Shown here in pieces: positions 7,152 to 11,963 of a stretch of 11,963 nucleotides of DNA (position 1 is the first letter of the stretch; the number at the start of each line of letters is the position of its first letter). Under the pieces are notes generated by a model, which worked only from the letters and a program-made list of their open reading frames with translations, was not told the DNA's origin and made no database searches. The translations under genes were made by a program, and so were the position numbers. Source of the stretch: Candidatus Schekmanbacteria bacterium (GTDB lineage Bacteria; Schekmanbacteria; GWA2-38-11; J061); NCBI GenBank assembly GCA_003695725.1, contig RFHX01000101.1:1-11963 (forward strand), in the 5' to 3' direction.

Positions 7152-9550
7152 CTATCTTTTCTCTTTTTAGAATTGTTATTTCTTCTACTATTGAAAGCCG
7201 CCGCAAAAACTTCCTCGATGTCCTTTACAAAAATAAACTTCATCTTCTTTTTCACATCAGCCGGCACATCTACAAGGTCTTTCTCATTCTTTTCTGGCAG
7301 AATCACCGTCTTTATTCCTGCCCTATGGGCGGCAAGCACTTTATCCTTAACACCGCCTATTGGAAGGACTTTTCCTCGAAGGGTTATCTCACCTGTCATT
7401 GCAATATCAGACCTGACTCTTCTTCCTGTCAACAGCGAATAAAGAGATGTAGCTATCGTTATACCTGCCGATGGACCATCCTTTGGAATTGCTCCTGCAG
7501 GGACATGGATATGAATATCACTGTTGTCAAAAATATCGTTTTTCACGCCAAGTTTATCTGATTTTGAACGAATAAAACTGAGAGCGGCAATAGCCGACTC
7601 CTTCATCACATCCCCTAAAGATCCTGTTAGTGTGAGACCCTTCTTTCCTTTCATTATAGTCGATTCAACGAAAAGAATTTCACCTCCCACCGGAGTCCAT
7701 GCAAGTCCCACAGCAACTCCCGGCTGATTTATTCTGTCGGCAATCTCAGAGAAATATTTTTCGGGCCCAAGATAATCGGAAATGTTTTCCGCTGTTACCG
7801 TAATAGGTGTCTTTGCTCCTTCCGTAATTGCCATTGCGGCCTTTCTGCATACAGAACCAATCTCTCTTTCAAGATTCCTCAATCCTGCTTCGCGCGTATA
7901 TCCGTTGATTATCTTCCTAACAGCAGAATCAGAAAATTTTATATCCTTCGGCTTCAAGCCATTTTCTTCCTTCTGTCTCGGTATAAGATACTTTTTTGCA
8001 ATCTTTATTTTTTCTTCTTCAGTATATCCCGGCAGCTCAATTACCTCCATTCTATCAAGCAAAGGCGCAGGAATGGAATAAAGGACATTGGCAGTTGTTA
8101 TAAACATTACCTGCGAGAGGTCAAATGGCACATCGAGATAATGGTCAACGAAGGAGTTGTTCTGTTCAGGGTCGAGTATCTCGAGCAGTGCAGAAGAAGG
8201 GTCTCCTCTAAAATCGGAACCGAGTTTATCAATCTCATCGAGCATAAATACAGGATTCTTTGTGCCAGCATTTTTTATATTCTGGATTATTCTTCCCGGC
8301 AACGCACCGATATAAGTCCTTCGATGTCCTCGCATTTCTGCTTCATCACGCACTCCGCCAAGGGACATTCTCACAAACTTTCGACCCATCGCCCTTGCAA
8401 TAGATTTTCCCAAAGATGTTTTACCTGTGCCCGGAGGACCTACAAAACAAAGAATTGGTCCTTTTGAATCGCTTTTCAGCTTTCTCACAGCCAAGAACTC
8501 GAGTATTCTATCCTTGACCTTTTTCAATCCATAGTGATCCTCATCGAGAATTTTTCTTGCACGAGTGATATCAAGGTTGTCTTCCGTAGATTTGTTCCAA
8601 GGCATACTTACGAGCCAATCGAGATATGTGCGCACAACAGTATGTTCAGCCGATTCGATAGGAATTATCTTCAATCTGTCAAGCTCTCTCTTTGCCTCCT
8701 TCATTGCGGCTTCAGGCATTCCGCATTCCATAATCTTCTTTTCAAGCTCTTCTATTTCAGCTGTTTTCTCATCCTTTTCACCAAGCTCTTTCTGAATCGC
8801 TTTCAATTGCTGACGAAGTATGTATTCTCTTTGTCCTTTATCTATCTCAGCTTTGACTTCCTCTTGAATTTTTGAACCCAACTCGATTATCTCGAGATTT
8901 TTATCAACTATATTGCTTACAGTAACAAGCCGCTTTTTTACATCGAGAGTTTCAAGCACTGTCTGTTTTTCTTCAATCGGGATATTCAAACTTGAAGCAA
9001 TGAGGTCAGAAACCTTTGCCGGATCAGTTATATTCATCACCATTATTTGAAGCTCATCAGGAAGATATGGAATTTTAGAAATCAATTTCGAGAATTTATT
9101 GATGAGATTAACCTTCAGCGCTTCTATATCCTTTTCTTCTTGATATTCGGTTTTTATAATCTCGATTTTGGCTTTTATGTAAGGTTCAACCTGATTGATA
9201 TTCCTAATACTGCATCTTCCCATTCCCTGCACGAGTATTCTCACGCTTCCGTCAGGAAGTCTCAGCATTTTTATTATGTGGCACACTGTCCCTACTTCTG
9301 CTAACTGATGCTTTGATGGCTCTTCTTCCTGACTTCTGTCTAAAAAAAGAGCAATCAATTTACTGCCTACGAGGGCATCGTCGATAAGTTTGATTGAAGA
9401 GTCTCCGACAACTACGAGCGGCATTACCGTGCCGGGAAAGACTACAACATCTTTCAAAGGCAAAACAGGCAATTCATCTGGGACAACTTTCAGATATTCC
9501 TCTTCTGACTTTATATTCATATGTGAATCTTCAGGTAATTGACTCATCAT
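7148..9550 (-). CDS. lon: ATP-dependent protease Lon (LonA type, S16 family)
   Basis: Lon degrades misfolded and selected regulatory proteins in the cytoplasm. At 800 residues it is a full-length LonA. Domains in order: N-terminal substrate-binding (LAN) domain about 26-215 starting LPVLPLKDVVVFPG, a coiled-coil linker about 220-300, the AAA+ module with Walker A GPPGTGKT at 371-378, Walker B FMLDEID at 435-441 and Arg500 as likely arginine finger (LLDR), then the protease domain about 600-785. The catalytic dyad is Ser694 (PKDGPSAG) and Lys737 (GGVKDK); the 43-residue spacing equals that of Ser679/Lys722 in E. coli. The first two codons are both ATG; AAGGTG upstream sits only 2 bases from the first and 5 from the second, so translation probably starts at 9547. 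It follows hsp20 by 36 bases, with no terminator seen between, so the two are likely co-transcribed. The C-terminus ends in a basic, Asn-rich tail (SRRNNNSKKRKDS). Confidence 0.5.
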   Translation of the reverse strand: MMSQLPEDSHMNIKSEEEYLKVVPDELPVLPLKDVVVFPGTVMPLVVVGDSSIKLIDDALVGSKLIALFLDRSQEEEPSKHQLAEVGTVCHIIKMLRLPDGSVRILVQGMGRCSIRNINQVEPYIKAKIEIIKTEYQEEKDIEALKVNLINKFSKLISKIPYLPDELQIMVMNITDPAKVSDLIASSLNIPIEEKQTVLETLDVKKRLVTVSNIVDKNLEIIELGSKIQEEVKAEIDKGQREYILRQQLKAIQKELGEKDEKTAEIEELEKKIMECGMPEAAMKEAKRELDRLKIIPIESAEHTVVRTYLDWLVSMPWNKSTEDNLDITRARKILDEDHYGLKKVKDRILEFLAVRKLKSDSKGPILCFVGPPGTGKTSLGKSIARAMGRKFVRMSLGGVRDEAEMRGHRRTYIGALPGRIIQNIKNAGTKNPVFMLDEIDKLGSDFRGDPSSALLEILDPEQNNSFVDHYLDVPFDLSQVMFITTANVLYSIPAPLLDRMEVIELPGYTEEEKIKIAKKYLIPRQKEENGLKPKDIKFSDSAVRKIINGYTREAGLRNLEREIGSVCRKAAMAITEGAKTPITVTAENISDYLGPEKYFSEIADRINQPGVAVGLAWTPVGGEILFVESTIMKGKKGLTLTGSLGDVMKESAIAALSFIRSKSDKLGVKNDIFDNSDIHIHVPAGAIPKDGPSAGITIATSLYSLLTGRRVRSDIAMTGEITLRGKVLPIGGVKDKVLAAHRAGIKTVILPEKNEKDLVDVPADVKKKMKFIFVKDIEEVFAAAFNSRRNNNSKKRKDS

Positions 9551-9586
9551 TTCACCTTTTCATTCAATAAATTTTTCTATTTCGTG

Positions 9587-10018
9587 TTACTCTATATCAA
9601 TATCTATTTTTTTCTTGATATTCTTTACTGGTACTACAATTTTTAATATCCCATTTTTGAGAGTAACATTTATATTGTCAACATCAGCCCTATCACTCAA
9701 CTTGATTACTCTTTCAAATCTGCCATATTCAATTTCAAGGTGTCCAATCTTTGTTGCTTTTTTTAATTCCTCACTCTCTCTGATTCCCGAAACTTTCAAA
9801 TATCCGTTTTTATAAGAAACATCTAAATCTTTCTCCGAAACACCTGCAACCTCAATTAGGACTATTGTCTTGTCTTCTGCCTCGAAGATATCCAATGCCG
9901 GCTTCCACTCATACTCCTGAGTATAGCGAGAATAACGCATAAAGTTCTGAAAGGTATCGAGCATATCGCCTATTTCTTCTTCACTAAAAGGGAAAGGGTC
10001 TTTCTTGAATTTATCCAT
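9587..10018 (-). CDS. Small heat-shock protein, Hsp20 / alpha-crystallin family
   Basis: A 143-residue ATP-independent holdase chaperone that keeps unfolding proteins soluble in the cytoplasm. The N-terminal arm (about 1-40) is rich in Phe and Tyr. The alpha-crystallin domain starts near residue 41 (WKPALDIFEAED) and contains VAGVSEKDLDV, the GYLKVSGIRE strand, the loop EIEYGRFERVIKL and the hallmark NGILKIVVP. The protein ends in IDIDIE, an I-x-I motif of the kind that docks between subunits to form oligomers. No good ribosome-binding site precedes the ATG at 10018, but an in-frame stop lies only a few codons upstream, so the start cannot lie much further out. A promoter candidate lies at 10074-10102, and lon follows 36 bases downstream: together a holdase and a protease gene forming a protein quality-control unit. 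The family is secure; heat inducibility is assumed from the family and not seen. Confidence 0.5.
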   Translation of the reverse strand: MDKFKKDPFPFSEEEIGDMLDTFQNFMRYSRYTQEYEWKPALDIFEAEDKTIVLIEVAGVSEKDLDVSYKNGYLKVSGIRESEELKKATKIGHLEIEYGRFERVIKLSDRADVDNINVTLKNGILKIVVPVKNIKKKIDIDIE

Positions 10019-10073
10019 AGAACAAAACCATTTATCGTTTTATTTTTTTAAAGAATTTTTCCTTTTACGACAG

Positions 10074-10102
10074 AGTATTAACAATAAATTGCTAAAAATC
10101 AA
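10074..10102 (-). promoter_or_regulatory. Candidate promoter for hsp20-lon
   Basis: On the minus strand TTGATT (10097-10102) and AATACT (10074-10079) are separated by 17 bases; each hexamer matches the sigma-70 consensus at 4 of 6 positions. It sits just beyond the stop codon of the coiled-coil gene and about 55 bases before the hsp20 start. It does not resemble the sigma-32 heat-shock promoter (CCCCAT-type -10). Moderate evidence only. Confidence 0.5.
10078..10095. repeat. 18-base imperfect palindrome between -35 and -10 of the hsp20 promoter
   Basis: Read on the minus strand, TTAGCAAT-TT-ATTGTTAA forms 8-base arms with a single mismatch around a 2-base centre. It fills the spacer of the predicted promoter and touches the -10 element, a position used by repressors. 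The first arm begins TTAGCA like the CIRCE element, but the arm spacing and the rest do not match CIRCE, nor does it match the HspR-binding HAIR motif. It may be the operator of an unidentified regulator, or chance in AT-rich DNA. Confidence 0.5.
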
Positions 10103-10333
10103 CTACAATGTATTTGGATTTACTTCTCTCAAAATTTTTTCTTCAATTTTTCTGTATTGGTCTTCGTCGAATTTGGTTTTCTTCATCAGCAGTTCTTTAA
10201 GAGCAATAAATTTGATCTTCAGCATATCTATCTCAGACAAAAGCTCGAGACGCATTTTTTCAGTCTCCCTTTCCTGAAGCTCGAGGGCTTTTTCAAAATA
10301 TTTTAGTCTTTCTTCAATAGTCTTTTCTTTCAT
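10103..10333 (-). CDS. Small coiled-coil protein of unknown function
   Basis: A 76-residue, highly charged protein that I do not recognise. It is rich in Glu, Lys, Leu and Arg, and hydrophobic residues fall at heptad-like spacing through most of the length (for example ERLKYFEKALELQERETEKM), so it should be a nearly continuous helix forming a coiled coil. There is no signal peptide, membrane segment or cysteine. The gene is well supported: the minus strand has a strong ribosome-binding site (GGAGG at 10341-10345, 7 bases before the ATG), and it starts only 22 bases after the stop of the nicotinate phosphoribosyltransferase gene, so the two are probably one transcript. The predicted hsp20 promoter begins at its end. 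It could be an adaptor or oligomerisation factor, but nothing in the sequence shows this. Confidence 0.5.
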   Translation of the reverse strand: MKEKTIEERLKYFEKALELQERETEKMRLELLSEIDMLKIKFIALKELLMKKTKFDEDQYRKIEEKILREVNPNTL

Positions 10334-10355
10334 TTTACCCCCTCCCTTTTAATGG

Positions 10356-11513
10356 TTACGAGGCGTACTTTTTAAGTTTCTCCAAAACTTCTTTTCTAAT
10401 GCTTTGAGCATCCCTTTCTTCTATGATTATCTTACCTTCCTTTATTGCAGGCAAAAGCTTTTCCTCCATAATGTCTCCACACCTGCATCTCATTTCACCT
10501 CTTCTTTTTGCCACTACATCAACTGCACCACAGGAAGGACAATAAAGTACGGATTTTCTGCCCGACAATTTTCCCCTTTTCGAAAATGGCTGATTATTGA
10601 CCTCTACTATGTCCATTGAAAAATCTACTACAGGTGCATTGCTTATGAATGTCCCAACACCAAAACCATCAACGATATCTCTCAGCTCTTCTATCATCTT
10701 GTCTGTAATTCCACCGCTCACAAAAATCTTTACATTCCCATGTTCAATATGGTCAAGCTCCCATCTGACTTCTCTAACTATCTCTCTAAAGATTCCTCTT
10801 CTGCTCCTTGGCGTATCGAGACGGACGGCAGAAAACTTTTTCCCCAATGCCTCAGCCACGCGCATTGCCTCAATCTTTTCATCGTTGAATGTATCGATAA
10901 GAACTATTCTTTCAACAGAAGGGTCAATTACTTCATCGAATGCTTTAGCCGCTTCCACTGTATCACCCATCAGAATAATCAAGGAATGGGGCATTGTTCC
11001 AGATGCTTTGATACCCAATTCCTCACCAGACTTTATTACAGCTACTCCATCACATCCGCCTATATATGCGCTTCTTTCAATCATCGGCGCAATTGCAGGA
11101 TGCATTCTACGAGCCCCAAAGCTCAAAACAGTTTTTTTGCCTGCTGCGATTTTACATGAAGATGCCCTCGTAGCTATTCCTGACGCCTGACATAAAAATC
11201 CGAGTATTGCTGTTTCATATTTGCAAAAATCAGTATACATTCCCTCGATTTCAAGGACCGGCTCACCTGCCCTAAAAATACTTCCCTCAGGCAGCGCCCT
11301 TACATTAACATTTATTTTCTCCAAGAGCTTCAGACATTCATCAATTCCCGCTAAAACAGCCCATTCTCTATTGTCAGGAAGCTCCCTGCATACAACCTCT
11401 GCAACTACATGGGCATCCTTTCCCTTCTTTTTCAGAATTTCTACTGTTCTTTCAAAATAGACATCTGTTATCTTGCCATCAGTAATGTCCTTTTCAGTTG
11501 CTATATGAAACAT
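10356..11513 (-). CDS. pncB: Nicotinate phosphoribosyltransferase, short form with C-terminal zinc ribbon
   Basis: The enzyme joins nicotinate to PRPP to give nicotinate mononucleotide, the entry step of the Preiss-Handler NAD salvage route, in the cytoplasm. Sequence evidence over 385 residues: the N-terminal DVYFERT segment (17-23), LPEGSIFRAGEPVLEIEG (74-91), SFGARRMHP (131-139), ASGTMPHS (170-177, with His176 in the place of the conserved active-site histidine), LIDTFND (205-211), RLDTPRSR (231-238), VSGGIT (265-270) and the phosphate-binding GFGVGT (283-288). After the barrel come CPSC (325-328) and CRC (343-345), four cysteines suited to bind zinc. A comparable cysteine domain is known in the archaeal enzyme of Thermoplasma acidophilum, so this is the short archaeal-like subfamily and not the E. 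coli PncB type. AAGGAG (11519-11524) lies 5 bases before the ATG. A quinolinate phosphoribosyltransferase (NadC) is a less likely alternative. Confidence 0.5.
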   Translation of the reverse strand: MFHIATEKDITDGKITDVYFERTVEILKKKGKDAHVVAEVVCRELPDNREWAVLAGIDECLKLLEKINVNVRALPEGSIFRAGEPVLEIEGMYTDFCKYETAILGFLCQASGIATRASSCKIAAGKKTVLSFGARRMHPAIAPMIERSAYIGGCDGVAVIKSGEELGIKASGTMPHSLIILMGDTVEAAKAFDEVIDPSVERIVLIDTFNDEKIEAMRVAEALGKKFSAVRLDTPRSRRGIFREIVREVRWELDHIEHGNVKIFVSGGITDKMIEELRDIVDGFGVGTFISNAPVVDFSMDIVEVNNQPFSKRGKLSGRKSVLYCPSCGAVDVVAKRRGEMRCRCGDIMEEKLLPAIKEGKIIIEERDAQSIRKEVLEKLKKYAS

Positions 11514-11550
11514 ATCTTCTCCTTCCTAACGATTTTTTTGTCAAAGAAAA

Positions 11551-11963
11551 TTATCTTTCCCAGCATACATGAACCATTTTTGTTTCAAGCGACCAATTAT
11601 ATTTCACAGTGCCGCTATACGCTTTTTTTACAGCCCTTCCTATTCTTTGGGCAAGCTTTTCCGTTGTTGTCGTAATAAGAGCTTCATTACCATCTGATTT
11701 AATTTCTATTATTCTCTCCAGTGGATTAAAACCAATTGCCTTCTTTTCTTCATTAGCCACAAGCCGCATTATTTCATCCTTATGCTCATTAAAAAAATCC
11801 CCTTTTAAAGTCACAACACCCTGCGGAAAATTATCTTTTTTCTTTTTGCATGCAGGACACTGAGCATATTCAAATTTTTCTTTCTTCATCAACGATTCCA
11901 ACATCTTATCATCTTTATACCATCTTTTATTTATGTAAAAAGAATTGCATTCCTTACGGATTA
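11551..11963 (-). CDS. CxxC-containing protein resembling the BCAM0308 family, probably 5'-truncated by window edge
   Basis: A small cytoplasmic protein of uncertain function. It has a CPACKKKK motif, then TLKGDFFNEHKDEIMRLVANEE, NPLERIIEIKSDG, ALITTTTEKLAQRIGRAVKKAYSG and a C-terminal HVCWER. From memory this order matches proteins annotated BCAM0308 family; the match is by pattern and I am only moderately sure. The Cys pair could hold a metal, though only one CxxC is visible here. The first ATG in view is at 11904 and would give 117 residues, but the frame stays open to the window edge, the extra residues (SFYINKRWYKDDK) look coding, and no clear ribosome-binding site precedes 11904. I therefore favour a start outside the window. 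The gene ends 37 bases before the nicotinate phosphoribosyltransferase start and may be in the same transcript. Confidence 0.5.
   Translation of the reverse strand, partial: IRKECNSFYINKRWYKDDKMLESLMKKEKFEYAQCPACKKKKDNFPQGVVTLKGDFFNEHKDEIMRLVANEEKKAIGFNPLERIIEIKSDGNEALITTTTEKLAQRIGRAVKKAYSGTVKYNWSLETKMVHVCWER

Noticed and set aside
10078-10095. CIRCE element for HrcA at hsp20
   Set aside because: Only the first few bases (TTAGCA) agree; the arms are too close together and the rest differs from the 9-9-9 CIRCE layout.
10597-11190. Long plus-strand open frame of 197 codons opposite the nicotinate phosphoribosyltransferase gene
   Set aside because: It is the complement of a gene with clear catalytic motifs, and its Ser/Ile/Pro-rich product looks like an antisense shadow with no ribosome-binding site.

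Overview
The window looks like bacterial chromosome of low to moderate GC (roughly 35-40% over most of its length). MiaA, a LonA-type Lon, Hsp20, a MoaB-family protein and a type I restriction gene point to Bacteria. The nicotinate phosphoribosyltransferase is the short form with a C-terminal zinc ribbon, best known from archaea. I cannot place the source below domain level; an uncultured lineage is possible but is only a guess.

Layout. (1) 1-3115, plus strand: the 3' three quarters of a type I restriction endonuclease gene (hsdR, cut by the left edge), overlapping by 11 bases a YgjP-like zinc metallopeptidase gene. This is the tail of a restriction-modification operon; hsdM and hsdS would lie to the left, outside the window. 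The first ~1.6 kb is clearly richer in GC than everything after it. (2) 3116-4476: an AT-rich stretch with no intact gene. It holds a decayed membrane-anchored sulfatase: an N-terminal membrane segment and the C-terminal end of a sulfatase remain in one frame, separated by a stop, with the catalytic core missing and a second stop further on. A good housekeeping-type promoter match lies upstream of it. (3) 4477-7151, plus strand: moaB-like gene, a major facilitator transporter overlapping it by 14 bases, and miaA. (4) 7148-11963, minus strand: reading leftwards from the right edge, a CxxC protein that runs off the window (BCAM0308-like), nicotinate phosphoribosyltransferase, a 76-residue coiled-coil protein, Hsp20 and Lon. 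The plus and minus blocks converge with overlapping stop codons at 7148-7151.

Function. The left end is mobile defence DNA beside a pseudogene, consistent with an insertion or turnover site. The rest is housekeeping: molybdenum cofactor, tRNA modification, NAD salvage, and a protein quality-control pair (Hsp20 holdase with Lon protease) that seems to share a promoter with a palindrome between its -35 and -10 elements. I found no tRNA, rRNA, CRISPR array, insertion sequence or convincing intrinsic terminator. I see no clear case for a wholly new system. The most useful leads are the sulfatase relic, the operator-like palindromes at two predicted promoters, the small coiled-coil gene, and the composition step inside hsdR.
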